Shown: positions 7,630 to 17,282, counted from the first letter of the stretch. The stretch: DNA of 46,730 nt from Paraburkholderia sp. (GCF_026225065.1 NZ_JAMFSB010000411.1:1-46730), one strand, 5' to 3'. Translations and numbers: made by a program. Notes: generated from the sequence alone by a model not told the origin.

Positions 7630-9633
7630 AATCTTCTTCGCCCTCAACACCGACGATGGACTCATACTGAGTTCGTTGACCCCCAGGCCGATGAGGACCG
7701 GGATCATCTCGGGCCGCGCCGCCGCCTCGCCGCACACGGCCACGCTGATGTTCGCCTTCTTCGCCGCCTCGCAGACCATGCCAATTGCGCGCAGTACCGC
7801 CGGATGATCGGTCCTGTATAGCGCCGCCAGATTCGGATTGACGCGATCGACGGCCATCACATACTGCGTCAGATCGTTCGTGCCGATCGAGAAGAAGTCC
7901 ACTTCGGGCGCCAGCAGATCGGCCGTGAGCGCTGCGGCCGGCGTCTCGACCATGATGCCCAGTTTCGGCTGTGCGTAGGTCACGCCTTCCTGGGAAAGCT
8001 CTTGCGCACAGATTGCAAGCAGCGTCTTCACACGCCGAATTTCGTCGAGATCATCGATCATCGGCAACATCACGCGCACATTGCCCACCACCGCCGCACG
8101 CAGCAACGCGCGCAATTGCGGCTTGAACACGTCGGGACGATCGAGGCACATGCGCACGCCACGCCAGCCGAGGAACGGATTGTCCTCCTGCGGAAAGACG
8201 ATGCCGGGCACCGGCTTGTCGCCGCCGACATCTAGCGTACGGATCACCACCGGACGCGGATAAAAAGCCTGCGCCAGCTGGCTGTAAACGCCGTACTGTT
8301 CATCCTCGTCGGGCAAGCTGCGGCGATCCATGAACAGCAGTTCTGTACGGAACAGGCCCACGCCCATCGCGCCGGCTTCGAGCGCCGCGTCGATCTCCGT
8401 CAGTGAACCGAGGTTCGCCGCGATCTCGATGTGCCGGCCGTCACGCGTCACCGGAGCCACATCGCGATACACGCTCAATGCGGCACGCCGGCTACGGTCC
8501 TGCGCGATACGCTCGGCAAAGTCCGCCCGTAACCCGGACGACGGATCGAACCATACATGCCCCTGCGCGCCGTCGAGCGCGACGGCTGTCGCTTCGCGCA
8601 AGCGCTCCTCCGGCACCGGCAAGCCCAGCACTGCCGGGATGCCATGCGCACGCGCCATGATGGCAAGGTGCGAAGTCGCGCTCCCCTTGATGCAGACCAG
8701 ACCCTTGATGTTAGCGACACAAGCGCGCGCGAAATCGAGGGCGCTCAGATCGGAGGCCAGCACGATGCAGGGCTGCGTCAATGACGCAAGGCTAACGTCA
8801 TCGCGACCGAGCAGTCGTAACGTCACCTGACGCGCGATGCCGCGGATATCGTCGGCGCGGCTTCTCACATATTCATCGTCCATCGCGAGAAAGGCGGCGG
8901 CGAGTTCTTCGCCCACCTGCAACGTCGCCGCGGCCGCATCCCAACCCGACGTGATGCGATCCTTGACTGCGCCGGAAAACTCATCGCTTTGAGCGACGTC
9001 CGTCAGTGCCTCGACGATGTCGCCGTGCTGCCCCATCGTTTCGAACTGCGTATCCAGTGCGGCGATCGCTTCGCGAAACGCCACACCGAAGCGGGCCAAC
9101 TCCCCTTCCACTTCATCCGGCTCGATAAACTGCCGCGCAGCACGCAACGCTTCGGGCAAGTACACGAACGCCTCGCCGTATGCCAGGCCTTCGCTCGCCG
9201 CCACGCCACGCACTGATGGTTCGCTGGCGGCTGCTCCCTCCGCTACGAGCGACTGCTTCTGCTCCTGCTGCTGCGTCTGAGCGGCTTCCGCCAGACCCGC
9301 AGCCTTTATGAGCTCGGTTACCCCAGCCTGTTCCCCCGAACCGCCATTTCCGTCATGCCGCGCAAGCGCCACCCCTGCAGTAGGCTCCGAGAGAAACTGC
9401 AACAGCCGGCGCACCGCATCGCTTTCGTCCGAACCGTCCGCTCGCAGCAGAATCTGATCGTCCTGTTTGACGCCGAGCAGCATGAGTTTCACCGCGCTTT
9501 TTGCATCGGCGCACGTCGTGCCGCGAAAGACCTGCAGCGAACAGGAAAACTCTTTCGCAAGCTTGGCGAACTGCGTGGCGGGACGCGCATGCAGTCCTTC
9601 GTTTACCTTCACGACGATTGCGGTTTCTAGCAT
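7615..9633 (-). CDS. PTS HPr-Enzyme I fusion protein
   Basis: A 672-residue soluble phosphotransferase that takes phosphate from phosphoenolpyruvate and passes it to a sugar-specific EIIA. Residues 1-88 are an HPr domain with phospho-His15 in NEGLHARPAT and Ser46 in DAKSAVKL. A Gln/Ala-rich linker (about 100-135) leads to Enzyme I from about 140. The EI phospho-His is H322 in GSATSHLAIMARAHGIP; the PEP-binding barrel shows RTELLFMDR, MVETPAAAL, SIGTNDLTQY and the catalytic Cys of AVCGEAA. It has no EIIA domain, unlike many Burkholderia multi-domain fusions. EIIA (srlB) is the next gene upstream, so this looks like a private phosphate relay for the glucitol-type permease. GAAGG precedes the ATG. 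Confidence 0.95.
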   Translation of the reverse strand: MLETAIVVKVNEGLHARPATQFAKLAKEFSCSLQVFRGTTCADAKSAVKLMLLGVKQDDQILLRADGSDESDAVRRLLQFLSEPTAGVALARHDGNGGSGEQAGVTELIKAAGLAEAAQTQQQEQKQSLVAEGAAASEPSVRGVAASEGLAYGEAFVYLPEALRAARQFIEPDEVEGELARFGVAFREAIAALDTQFETMGQHGDIVEALTDVAQSDEFSGAVKDRITSGWDAAAATLQVGEELAAAFLAMDDEYVRSRADDIRGIARQVTLRLLGRDDVSLASLTQPCIVLASDLSALDFARACVANIKGLVCIKGSATSHLAIMARAHGIPAVLGLPVPEERLREATAVALDGAQGHVWFDPSSGLRADFAERIAQDRSRRAALSVYRDVAPVTRDGRHIEIAANLGSLTEIDAALEAGAMGVGLFRTELLFMDRRSLPDEDEQYGVYSQLAQAFYPRPVVIRTLDVGGDKPVPGIVFPQEDNPFLGWRGVRMCLDRPDVFKPQLRALLRAAVVGNVRVMLPMIDDLDEIRRVKTLLAICAQELSQEGVTYAQPKLGIMVETPAAALTADLLAPEVDFFSIGTNDLTQYVMAVDRVNPNLAALYRTDHPAVLRAIGMVCEAAKKANISVAVCGEAAARPEMIPVLIGLGVNELSMSPSSVLRAKKIVSEL

Positions 9634-9720
9634 GACAGGACCTTCTCACGTAAAGCATTCAACCGACTACTGCTCTATTGCAACCTTGACCGCGCTATCA
9701 ATGCATAACGGGCTGCTGCA

Positions 9721-10104
9721 TCAAACATCGACGATCTCGATCACGGTGCCGCTGCGGATCCACGCAAGCAGCGCATCCGTATCGACCGGTTGCGCGCAGA
9801 TTTCGCCGGGACGCTCAGCGGTGCTCGAACCGTTGAAATTGATCACCACGTGACCCATCTCGTTCACCTTGTTCCATGCCGTCGGCCCCACTGCGGTGAC
9901 GAACGCGCTGACCTCGCCGATGCGCAACTGCGAACCCGCGCGCGGTGCCTCGGGATGCAGTTGCTCGGCCCGATGCAGCACCGACACTTCGGCGAGTTCA
10001 GGCGGCGCGCCATCCGCGTAGAGAATCAGCACGCCGCCTTCCAGCAGGTCCCTCACTTCGGGACCGACCTCCGAGATCACCGTCTTGTAGTAATGCATAG
10101 TCAT
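9721..10104 (-). CDS. srlB: PTS glucitol/sorbitol-type EIIA component
   Basis: A 127-residue EIIA of the glucitol family, close to the usual 120-125. It accepts phosphate from HPr and passes it to the EIIB domain of SrlE. The start YYKTVISEVGPEV, the block ILYADGAPPELAEVSVLHR and the GHVVINFNG strand are recognisable. H44, in VSVLHRAEQLH, lies where the phosphorylated His of the family is expected; that residue call is by eye. An alternative in-frame ATG lies two codons further in. The gene sits between srlE (13-base gap) and the HPr-EI gene. Confidence 0.9.
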   Translation of the reverse strand: MTMHYYKTVISEVGPEVRDLLEGGVLILYADGAPPELAEVSVLHRAEQLHPEAPRAGSQLRIGEVSAFVTAVGPTAWNKVNEMGHVVINFNGSSTAERPGEICAQPVDTDALLAWIRSGTVIEIVDV

Positions 10105-10117
10105 TCCATCTCACCCG

Positions 10118-11146
10118 TTAAAGTGCAAAGCTTGCCGCCCACGCGATCAGAACCGAAATCGGCCCCATGATCTGCCGGCTGATCAGGACCGCCGGCACGC
10201 CAATGCGGATCGTCTCCGGCTTCGCTTCGCCAAGCGCCATGCCGACCGGCACGAAGTCGCAGCCGACCTGGGTGTCGTATGCGAACAGCGCCGGGAGCGC
10301 CATCTGCGGCGGAATCGTGCCGTTGCCGATGGCCGGCCCAATGATTGCCGCGCCGATCACCTGGGCGATTACCGCTCCGGGTCCAAGTATCGGGGAAAGG
10401 AACGGCAAGCCGCAGATCGCGGATAGCACGATCAGGCCGACGATGTTGCCGGCGAGCGGCGACAGCAGATGGGCCAGCCCCGTGCCGATCCCAGTCGAGT
10501 TGATGATACCGATCAGCATCGTCACGAAGGCCATGAACGGCAGCACGTTGCGGATCACCGTATCGATCGCCTTGCGACCGCTGTTGAACAGCACGTTGAC
10601 GACACCGCCCATGCCGCGCCCGATCCGCGTGATGAAGCCGATCAGGCCACGCGAGCTTTCAGCTTCGCGCGTGGCAGCGCCGACGATGCCGGTAGGCTCG
10701 GCGAACGGCGAGGTGCTGCTGCTTGCGGTACGCGCGGCGCTTGCGCGGGCAGCGCCTGGCTCGTCGTCTTCGACCGCCGTCAGGTTCGCCGGAGTGACGC
10801 CGGATACATAGGTATCCTCGGTAATAAATTGAGCCAGCGGGCCCGATTGGCCGACGGACGTCAGATTGATGGTCGGAATCTTCTTGCGCGGATAGACTCC
10901 GCAGCGCGCCGTGCCGCCGCAGTCGATCACCACCGCGGCCATCTCCGACTCGGGCGGCGGGTTGCGGAAGCCGTCGACAAGCACGCCGCCCGTCATTTCG
11001 GCGAGAACCCTCGCCAGTTCAGGGATGCTACCGCCCGTCACGGCGACGATCTTGTTGCGCTCCGCCGTGGGATGAATCAGGAGCGGGCCACCCCAACCGT
11101 TGGGTCCACGCTCGACCTTCACCGTTCTGTATGCTCTCGTATCCAT
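10118..11146 (-). CDS. srlE: PTS glucitol/sorbitol-type EIIB-EIIC1 component
   Basis: A 342-residue membrane subunit of a glucitol-family permease. Residues 1-110 form EIIB, with the Cys-containing loop [19 protein letters not shown]76 is the likely phosphocysteine. An Ala/Ser-rich linker of about 40 residues follows, longer than I would expect for E. coli SrlE (about 319 residues). From about residue 165 there is a membrane domain: helices beginning [18 protein letters not shown], the loop [18 protein letters not shown] and the conserved [18 protein letters not shown]. With SrlA it forms the channel. GGAG lies 5 bases upstream of the ATG. Confidence 0.93.
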   Translation of the reverse strand: MDTRAYRTVKVERGPNGWGGPLLIHPTAERNKIVAVTGGSIPELARVLAEMTGGVLVDGFRNPPPESEMAAVVIDCGGTARCGVYPRKKIPTINLTSVGQSGPLAQFITEDTYVSGVTPANLTAVEDDEPGAARASAARTASSSTSPFAEPTGIVGAATREAESSRGLIGFITRIGRGMGGVVNVLFNSGRKAIDTVIRNVLPFMAFVTMLIGIINSTGIGTGLAHLLSPLAGNIVGLIVLSAICGLPFLSPILGPGAVIAQVIGAAIIGPAIGNGTIPPQMALPALFAYDTQVGCDFVPVGMALGEAKPETIRIGVPAVLISRQIMGPISVLIAWAASFAL

Positions 11147-11194
11147 GTCAGGTCTCCTCAGTCTCGATGTTGGATTGCCGGCGACGGCAGTGCA

Positions 11195-11749
11195 TCACAG
11201 TTCGATGTTTTCACGGTGAGCCAGAATCCGGGTCAACGCCTCAGTAAGGATGCCTTTCAGCAGATTCACAAAAAGACCGACGATCAGGTAGAACAACGCG
11301 AGCTTCGGAATGGAAAACGCCAATGCATGGCTTTCCGCCAGTTTGGTGAGACCAGCCGCCACGCCGAGCCAGACAAACAGTTCGCCAGGATTGCAGTGCG
11401 GAAAGAGGCCGGTAATCGGGTGGCACAGCGAAACAGCGGAATCGTAAAACGCGGGCTTGTGCTTCTCTTCGAGAAACACCCCAAACGTGTAGGCCATCGG
11501 ATTGGTCAGGAAGAACATCGCGAGCAGCGGCAACAGCGTGTAGCGGGTGATGACATTCTTCGAGAAAAAGCGCGCGAGGCCTTGCACCCGCTGCTCGCCG
11601 ATCAGCGCGATCAACGTGTACACCGCGGTCAACAGCACGATCAGCGTGGGCAGGATGCCCACCACGAAACCCACAAACGTTTTACCGCCGGCATTGAAGA
11701 TGCCGATGAACCCTTCAGCGACATGCGTGAGCCAATCAAGCATGAACAT
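11195..11749 (-). CDS. srlA: PTS glucitol/sorbitol-type EIIC2 component
   Basis: A 184-residue integral membrane protein, the usual SrlA length. Recognisable family blocks are FIGIFNAGGKTFVGFVVGI, LIALIGEQRVQGLARF, LFFLTNPMAYTFG-like (here AMFFLTNPMAYTFG) and HCNPGELFVWLG. About four membrane helices are present. It works with the C1 domain of SrlE to move the substrate while it is phosphorylated. GGGAG stands 8 bases before the ATG. It lies between gutM and srlE in the same run, with gaps of 111 and 48 bases. Confidence 0.93.
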   Translation of the reverse strand: MFMLDWLTHVAEGFIGIFNAGGKTFVGFVVGILPTLIVLLTAVYTLIALIGEQRVQGLARFFSKNVITRYTLLPLLAMFFLTNPMAYTFGVFLEEKHKPAFYDSAVSLCHPITGLFPHCNPGELFVWLGVAAGLTKLAESHALAFSIPKLALFYLIVGLFVNLLKGILTEALTRILAHRENIEL

Positions 11750-11860
11750 GGCGAATCTCCCAGATAAACCGAAACGATCGCGAAAAGCTCCGCAGGACTT
11801 GATTCAGCGTCACCCGGCGGAACCGGAAACAACAGTTTGCTAAACTATCTAATCAGGGAA

Positions 11861-12256
11861 TCAGGTAGGTGCTTGCGCGGCGCGTTGGGCGCGCTCGAGT
11901 GCATCGGTGGCAGCCTGCGCAATGCTGCGGCGCAACTTCGAGGTCTTCAGGCGCGCGTTGAACTCGCTCGTCGACAAGCCGGTAAAACCTTCGTGAGGAC
12001 GGAAGCGCGTGAAGACCGTGAGACCGGACATGCTGAGAAACTGGCAAACGCGCAGATCGGGGGACAGCACGACGATAGCGACCGCGCCGCGTCCGAGTTT
12101 GACCTTGCAGGCGCCGACGCCCAGAAAGCCGCTCTGCCAGCGCTTTGTGGTATCGCGGATCGCGTCGCCATAGCGGCGCATCTGAAACCATGAACCGACC
12201 AGTTGCAACGCCCAGAACACCGCCAGGGCGAGTAAGGCACCGCGCACAAAGTCCAT
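11861..12256 (-). CDS. gutM: GutM family protein (glucitol operon activator-like)
   Basis: A 131-residue protein of the GutM/SrlM family. One N-terminal membrane helix (ALLALAVFWALQLVGSWF, about residues 7-24) is followed by a conserved soluble part with GFLGVGACKVKLGRGAVAIVVLS. E. coli GutM is described as an activator of the glucitol operon, though the membrane anchor leaves its mechanism open. It is the first gene of the permease half of this cluster, 163 bases from acoC. That gap carries a TGAACA inverted repeat. GGAG lies 7 bases before the ATG. The C-terminal tail is Ala/Arg-rich and less conserved. Confidence 0.88.
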   Translation of the reverse strand: MDFVRGALLALAVFWALQLVGSWFQMRRYGDAIRDTTKRWQSGFLGVGACKVKLGRGAVAIVVLSPDLRVCQFLSMSGLTVFTRFRPHEGFTGLSTSEFNARLKTSKLRRSIAQAATDALERAQRAAQAPT

Positions 12257-12292
12257 CGTCGTCTCCTATGTCCCATGCAACATAGTTATCTG

Positions 12293-12327
12293 TGAACATC
12301 TTGTACTTTGGATAATACAATTGTTCA
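12293..12327 (-). promoter_or_regulatory. Candidate SorC-type operator/promoter upstream of gutM
   Basis: TGAACA (12293-12298) and TGTTCA (12322-12327) form an inverted repeat that encloses a second one, TTGTA / TACAA (12301-12305, 12316-12320). On the minus strand TGAACA is followed after 4 bases by TATTAT (12312-12317), a good -10 hexamer, but no good -35 is seen. That would fit a regulated internal promoter driving gutM and the PTS genes. Similar TGAACA-plus-minus-10 arrangements occur upstream of the oxidoreductase gene and of the gene at 18735. Confidence 0.5.
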
Positions 12328-12418
12328 TCTAGAATATCATTGGGGAAAACGCCATCCACTCCCCACTCACTCTCTCATCACGCGCCTTGCCGAACTGTTG
12401 CACAAGCCGCATGGTGCG

Positions 12419-13831
12419 CTATCGTATCGCGACACGCGCGCTCGTGTTCACCGCCATTGCAGATGCCATGTTTTGCACGACCACCCGGGCCACCTCCGCC
12501 TCGGCTTCGACGTACGGCAAATGACCCACACCCGTGAACCGGTGCACCGCGATATGGCCGGGCAACCCGTCTGCATGCCTAACCGGCAGTATGCGGTCCT
12601 GCTGCCCCCAGAGCACGCGTACGGGCATCGTCAGATCGTTGAGCAGATGCCGTAGATCCAGCATCTGTGTGCCGTCGGGAAAGAACGTATCCGCCACCAT
12701 CGCAAGCCGTTCGCGAACCTCGGGGCTCTCCAGTTGCTGCCACGCAGTGGCGACAAACCCTTCATCCAGCCGCGCCGGGTCCGCAAACAACTGCCTGAGC
12801 CATGGGACGAGACTCGAACGCCGCGTCGCGTCAGTAAGGCCACGCAGGAACGCACCGTTGCTCTCGGGTCCCAGACCCGCCGGAGCAAGCAGAGCCAGTG
12901 AGCGCACCTCAAGCCGCGACGCCTGCGCCGAGGTGGCCAGGGCCAAAGCGCCACCGCAAGAATGGCCGACCAGGTGACAACGCTCGATGCCAGCGTCGAG
13001 CAAAGTTTGCTCGAGCGCCGCGACCATGTCTTCCAGCGAGCCCGCAGCCTCTACCGGCGATTTGCCGTGCGCCGGCAAGTCCACGGCCAGCATGCCGGCC
13101 TCCGTCCCGCCGAGGCGCACCACCGCCTGCGAGAACGGTCGCCAGCTATTGGATTCCGCGGCGAAGCCGTGCAATAGCACCAGCGGATCGCCGCTTCCCT
13201 TGCGTAACGTGATGCTGTGCAGGCGCGTGTGCGGTGCGCTGCTAAGTACCTGCCCTGGCGTCTCCTCTAGCATGGCCGCACGCAGCACATCTTGCGCAGC
13301 GATACGTCCATGCGGCCCGGACCCGGCAATCTCCACGAGCCGCAGTTCGTGCTCGCGAGCGAGGCGCCGCGCAGCGGGGGTCGCCCGTAAAGGCTCTTGC
13401 CCTTCAGTAGACGCGAAGTCGTCGGCCGCGTGAGGATTCTGATCGGAGGGTGCTGCGTACTCATACGCCTCCGTAGCGTAGGTTTGCGGCGTCTTTGTCT
13501 GCGTCTGCCCCTGCGTTGCCTCTTCCGGGTGCATCGACGCGCCACCCGCCACCGCTGCGCCGCCGCGCTCGCGGTGGTCGACCAACGCCTCACCCGCCGC
13601 ATAAATCCACGCGACCGCCTTGCCCACCGGCACCGACTCACCAACGGGCGCATTGATCTGACGGATGATGCCGCTGGCCGGCGCGTCGATTTCCATGGTC
13701 GCCTTGCTGGTCTCGATCTCGAAGATCAGCATTCCTTCGCGTACCTCGTCGCCTTCGTCGACATGCCAGGCGGCGATCATGCCCTCTGTCATGTCCATGT
13801 CGACGCGTGGCAAGATGACTTCGGTCGGCAT
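12419..13831 (-). CDS. acoC: Acetoin-dehydrogenase-type E2: lipoyl and E3-binding domains fused to an alpha/beta hydrolase
   Basis: A 470-residue E2 subunit. Residues 1-78 are a lipoyl domain with lipoyl-Lys43 in ETSKATMEI. A long acidic/Gln-rich linker leads to an E3-binding domain (about 148-187, ATPAARRLAREH ... GRIAAQDVL). From about 205 the usual acyltransferase core is replaced by an alpha/beta hydrolase: LLHGFAAES (oxyanion), nucleophile elbow GHSCGG with Ser291, and a GVGHLPY His. This layout is known from AcoC of acetoin-cleaving systems in Cupriavidus and Pseudomonas. The role is transfer of the acyl group from E1 to CoA. It starts one base after the acoB stop. No E3 gene is adjacent, so a shared lipoamide dehydrogenase is implied. 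Confidence 0.9.
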   Translation of the reverse strand: MPTEVILPRVDMDMTEGMIAAWHVDEGDEVREGMLIFEIETSKATMEIDAPASGIIRQINAPVGESVPVGKAVAWIYAAGEALVDHRERGGAAVAGGASMHPEEATQGQTQTKTPQTYATEAYEYAAPSDQNPHAADDFASTEGQEPLRATPAARRLAREHELRLVEIAGSGPHGRIAAQDVLRAAMLEETPGQVLSSAPHTRLHSITLRKGSGDPLVLLHGFAAESNSWRPFSQAVVRLGGTEAGMLAVDLPAHGKSPVEAAGSLEDMVAALEQTLLDAGIERCHLVGHSCGGALALATSAQASRLEVRSLALLAPAGLGPESNGAFLRGLTDATRRSSLVPWLRQLFADPARLDEGFVATAWQQLESPEVRERLAMVADTFFPDGTQMLDLRHLLNDLTMPVRVLWGQQDRILPVRHADGLPGHIAVHRFTGVGHLPYVEAEAEVARVVVQNMASAMAVNTSARVAIR

Positions 13832-13832
13832 C

Positions 13833-14879
13833 TCACCCTCTCCTGCCGACGATGCGCCGTGCCGCCGCGACGATATCGTCGATCTGCGGGACCGCGGCCT
13901 TTTCCAGCTCGGGGTTGTACGGCAGCGGACAATCGGCGCCGCCCAGCCGAATCACCGGCGCGTCGAGGTAATCGAAGGCCTCACTCTCGCACGCAATGGC
14001 AGCGATCTCCGCACCTATGCCGAGCTGCTGCACGCCCTCGTACACGCAGATCAGCCGCGAGGTCTTGCGAATGCTCTCGATGATCGCTTCGCGGTCGATC
14101 GGCCGGATGCTGCGCAGGTCGATCACTTCGGCATCCACACCTTCCTGTTCGAGCTGCGCTGCGGCTTCCAGCGAGCGGATCGCCATAATCGAGGTCGCCA
14201 CGATCGTGACGTCGCGTCCCACGCGACGCACAGCCGCCTTGCCGATCGGCACGGTGTAGTAGCCCTCGGGCACCGGTCCTTTGCTCTTGTACAGCAGCTT
14301 GTGCTCGAAGATCATCACCGGGTCCGGGTCTTCGAGCGCGGCCAGCAGCAGGCCCTTCGCATCGTGCGGTGTGCTTGGCTGGACCACCTTCAGGCCCGGC
14401 ACATGAGCAAACCAGGCTTCGAGGCTCTGGCTATGCTGCGCGGCCGCACCGGTTCCCGAGCCCGCCGGAAAGCGCATCACCAACGGCACCGACGCTTCCC
14501 CGCCCAGCATGAAGCGCATCTTGGCCGCCTGGTTGACGATCTGCTCCATCGCCAGCGTGGCGAAGTCGGAGAACTGGAATTCGTAGATCGGCCGCGAGCC
14601 GGTCATCGCCGCGCCCACTGCGACGCCCGCGCCGCCCAGTTCGGAAATGGGCGTGTCCATCACCCGTTCCGGTCCAAAGCGCTGGTAGAGGTCACCGGTG
14701 ACCTGAAACGCGCCGCCATAGACGCCAATGTCCTCGCCCATCAGGAACACGCGCTCGTCGCGCTCCATCGCAATGGCCATCGCTTCCTGAATCGCCTGGG
14801 CGTAGGTCAGTTCGCGCACTGCGTCGTGCGTCTTCTCTGCTTGCACCGTATGCGTGTGTTCAAGCACGTCCGCTGTCAT
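13833..14879 (-). CDS. acoB: Acetoin/2-oxoacid-dehydrogenase-type E1 beta subunit
   Basis: A 348-residue thiamine-diphosphate E1 beta subunit. Hallmarks are [18 protein letters not shown], the block [20 protein letters not shown] (20 residues), [35 protein letters not shown] and the C-terminal transketolase-like domain with [13 protein letters not shown]. It pairs with the E1 alpha gene, whose stop overlaps this ATG by 4 bases (ATGA). GGGAG precedes the start. A longer in-frame reading towards 15347 exists but its extra residues are a shadow of acoA. Similarity is to acetoin-dehydrogenase E1 beta rather than pyruvate dehydrogenase, mainly because of the AcoC-type E2 beside it. The true substrate is uncertain. 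Confidence 0.92.
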   Translation of the reverse strand: MTADVLEHTHTVQAEKTHDAVRELTYAQAIQEAMAIAMERDERVFLMGEDIGVYGGAFQVTGDLYQRFGPERVMDTPISELGGAGVAVGAAMTGSRPIYEFQFSDFATLAMEQIVNQAAKMRFMLGGEASVPLVMRFPAGSGTGAAAQHSQSLEAWFAHVPGLKVVQPSTPHDAKGLLLAALEDPDPVMIFEHKLLYKSKGPVPEGYYTVPIGKAAVRRVGRDVTIVATSIMAIRSLEAAAQLEQEGVDAEVIDLRSIRPIDREAIIESIRKTSRLICVYEGVQQLGIGAEIAAIACESEAFDYLDAPVIRLGGADCPLPYNPELEKAAVPQIDDIVAAARRIVGRRG

Positions 14880-15916
14880 TGCTCGCTCCCAGTGGTCGAC
14901 GCATACACGTAACGGGTCAGTTCGGCCCGCGCCGGCGACGGACTGTTCTGTGCAAACTCGAGGCCGGCCTCGATCTGCGCTTCGACTTCTTCCCGCAGCG
15001 TGGCGATACTTGCGGCATCGAGCAAGCCGCACTGCAGCAATTCGTTCTCGAATCGCACGATTGGGTCGCGCGCACTCCACGCGTCGATTTCCTCGCGCGT
15101 GCGGTAGCGATTGCGGTCGCTCTTCGAGTGGCCACGCAGACGGTAGGTCTCGCATTCGAGCAGCGTAGGCCCGTTGCCCTTGCGTGCATGAGCAACGGCC
15201 TCTTCGCTGGCGTTGAGCACCTCGACGAAGCTGTTGCCGTCGACGGTCACGCCTGGCATGTCGTAAGCCAAGGCGCGCTGTGCGATGTGCGCGACCGCAG
15301 TGGAACGCTCCACCGACATCGACATCCCGTAGCGGTTGTTCTCGCACACGAAGATCACCGGCAGTTTCCAGATCGAAGCGAAGTTCAGCGATTCGTGGAA
15401 GGCGCCCTCGTTATTGGCGCCGTCGCCGAAGAAACACATCACCACGCGGTCCTTGCGCTGCCGCTTGATGGATAGCGCGGCGCCCACCGCGATCGGCATG
15501 CCGCCGCCCACGATACCGTTCGCTCCCAGGTTGCCCCGGCTCACGTCGGCGATATGCATCGAGCCGCCGCGACCGCGGCAATAGCCGGTCTCCTTGCCGA
15601 AAAACTCCGCGAACATGCGCTTCGGGTCCGCGCCTTTACCGATGCAATGGCCGTGGCCACGGTGCGTGGAGGTGATGTAGTCGTCGTCGGTGAGCGGCAG
15701 CGTCGCGCCAATCGCGCTCGCTTCCTGGCCGATGGAAAGGTGCATGGTGCCGTGGATCAGGCCACGCATATACGCCTGCTCGGCGCTCTCTTCGAAACGC
15801 CGCACAAGAATCATCTTGCGCAAGGCTTCGCGCAGCGTCGCGGCCCCGTGCCGGAACAATACCCCGCGCAGTGCCATGGCCGGCCTGGTGGGCAATGCTT
15901 CTACGATCTCCTGCAT
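14876..15916 (-). CDS. acoA: Acetoin/2-oxoacid-dehydrogenase-type E1 alpha subunit
   Basis: A 346-residue thiamine-diphosphate E1 alpha subunit. Visible marks are [52 protein letters not shown], and the ThDP motif [15 protein letters not shown] (GDG...N). [16 protein letters not shown] is the conserved loop near the active site. The chosen ATG (15914-15916) lies 6 bases after a perfect AAGGAGG; the ATG two codons earlier abuts it. The protein forms the alpha2beta2 E1 with AcoB and would cleave an acyloin or oxidise a 2-oxoacid, loading the acyl group on the AcoC lipoate. Confidence 0.92.
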   Translation of the reverse strand: MQEIVEALPTRPAMALRGVLFRHGAATLREALRKMILVRRFEESAEQAYMRGLIHGTMHLSIGQEASAIGATLPLTDDDYITSTHRGHGHCIGKGADPKRMFAEFFGKETGYCRGRGGSMHIADVSRGNLGANGIVGGGMPIAVGAALSIKRQRKDRVVMCFFGDGANNEGAFHESLNFASIWKLPVIFVCENNRYGMSMSVERSTAVAHIAQRALAYDMPGVTVDGNSFVEVLNASEEAVAHARKGNGPTLLECETYRLRGHSKSDRNRYRTREEIDAWSARDPIVRFENELLQCGLLDAASIATLREEVEAQIEAGLEFAQNSPSPARAELTRYVYASTTGSEQ

Positions 15917-15950
15917 GTCCATCCTCCTTGACGGGCGGTGCACCCGTTCG

Positions 15951-17282
15951 TTACGCGACGGCGAGCGGCTTGCCGTACACCATCTCGTCCTGCAGGCGGC
16001 GTAGCGCGACGATCGGCGAGTCGCTGTCCACGGCGCAGTTGCGATAGGTCAGCAGTTCGCCGCGGCGAATCGGCTGCGTGACGCGGCCGTTTTCGATCAG
16101 CCCGCACGGCACGGCATGCTGCGCGCGCGCGTCGCCCACGGTCATGGCCCACGCTCGATAGGTGTATTCACCAATCGCGTCGAGCCGTTCGCCCGGCTGC
16201 AGGTCTTTCTTGGCGACGGCGCAGACCTCGACGACCGGCACCGGCAACGGCTCCATATCCGCGCGGCGGTACAGCACCGAGCGCGCGCAGGTGAGCGGCA
16301 CTTCAAGACTGGTCAAGTGATACGGGCGATAGAACGTGTAGTACGGCCCCGCGCCGAGCTTCAGGTCCTCCATCCGCTCACGCAGGCGCGGATGCGCCAG
16401 TTCCGCGACGACGAACACGCCGGGCGCCACGCCCTTGCCTATCGTGTAATCGACCACACCCTTGCGCGACAGGATGCCGCCATCGGCCACCGGGCACAGC
16501 ACCTTGTGCAGTTCCTCGAGCGTCGCCGACGGCCCATGCATGCCGGGCACGTCCGGCGTGAGGCCGGTGGCGTTACCGATTGCCGCCATCTCGACCGCCG
16601 TCTTCGAACCGTCGACGAACTCCACCAGCATGCGCGGATTCATGTTGCGGCGTTTGGCCTCGTCCATATAGACATCGGGCGTCGCGTCGATATTGAGCGG
16701 GTTGTTCTTGCCCTTGCCCGCTGCGACGATCGGATAACCGAGCGCGCTCACGAACTGGATCAGTTCGATAGTCGAGCTCGGTTCGTCGCCGGCGCCCAGC
16801 GAATACACCACGCCTAGCCGCTCCGCCTCGCGCCGCAGATAGGCGCCGATGGTCACGTCCGCTTCCACGTTCATCATCACCAGGTGCTTGCCGTGCTCCA
16901 TCGCCAGCAGGCCGATCTGCGCGCCGACCGCGGGCTTGCCGGTGGCGTCGATCACTACGTCGATCAGGTCGCTCGTGCAGACCGCGTTGACGTCCTGCGT
17001 AATCGCAATCTCGCCGGCCTCGATCGCCTGTTCGAGCGCACTGCGCGTGTCGACCATCCGGTAACCCGTGTCCGCGCCGTTGGCGACACGCACGGCGGCG
17101 CGCGCAGCCTCGGGCCGCAGATCGGCGATCGCGCCGATTGCCAGGCCGTGCATCTGCCGCACCTGGGTCACGATATCCGTGCCCATCTCGCCGCTGCCAA
17201 TCAGACCAATGCGAATCGGACGTCCGGAGGCGGCACGCTTTTCGAGGTCGGCCGCGAGGCCACTGGGAGTGATGTTATGCAT
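15951..17282 (-). CDS. Homoserine-dehydrogenase-like oxidoreductase with C-terminal SAF domain (COG4091 type)
   Basis: A 443-residue NAD(P)-dependent oxidoreductase. With the upstream ATG counted as 1, the Rossmann motif is G31-S-G-E-M-G36 in [13 protein letters not shown]. The homoserine-dehydrogenase-like signature continues with [14 protein letters not shown] and [20 protein letters not shown]. Near the C-terminus, [20 protein letters not shown] and [18 protein letters not shown] look like a SAF domain. The start at 17282 is preferred because AGGAG is 8 bases away; the ATG at 17288 is only 2 bases from it. Members of this group are poorly characterised and occur beside sugar or polyol genes. 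As first gene of the run it probably oxidises the imported, phosphorylated substrate. Confidence 0.8.
   Translation of the reverse strand: MHNITPSGLAADLEKRAASGRPIRIGLIGSGEMGTDIVTQVRQMHGLAIGAIADLRPEAARAAVRVANGADTGYRMVDTRSALEQAIEAGEIAITQDVNAVCTSDLIDVVIDATGKPAVGAQIGLLAMEHGKHLVMMNVEADVTIGAYLRREAERLGVVYSLGAGDEPSSTIELIQFVSALGYPIVAAGKGKNNPLNIDATPDVYMDEAKRRNMNPRMLVEFVDGSKTAVEMAAIGNATGLTPDVPGMHGPSATLEELHKVLCPVADGGILSRKGVVDYTIGKGVAPGVFVVAELAHPRLRERMEDLKLGAGPYYTFYRPYHLTSLEVPLTCARSVLYRRADMEPLPVPVVEVCAVAKKDLQPGERLDAIGEYTYRAWAMTVGDARAQHAVPCGLIENGRVTQPIRRGELLTYRNCAVDSDSPIVALRRLQDEMVYGKPLAVA

Noticed and set aside
14880..15347. N-terminal extension of the E1 beta reading
   Set aside because: The extra residues are low-complexity and antiparallel in quality to a coding region; the same DNA encodes the conserved E1 alpha in another frame. 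The ATG at 14879 with a ribosome site and a 4-base overlap explains the true start.
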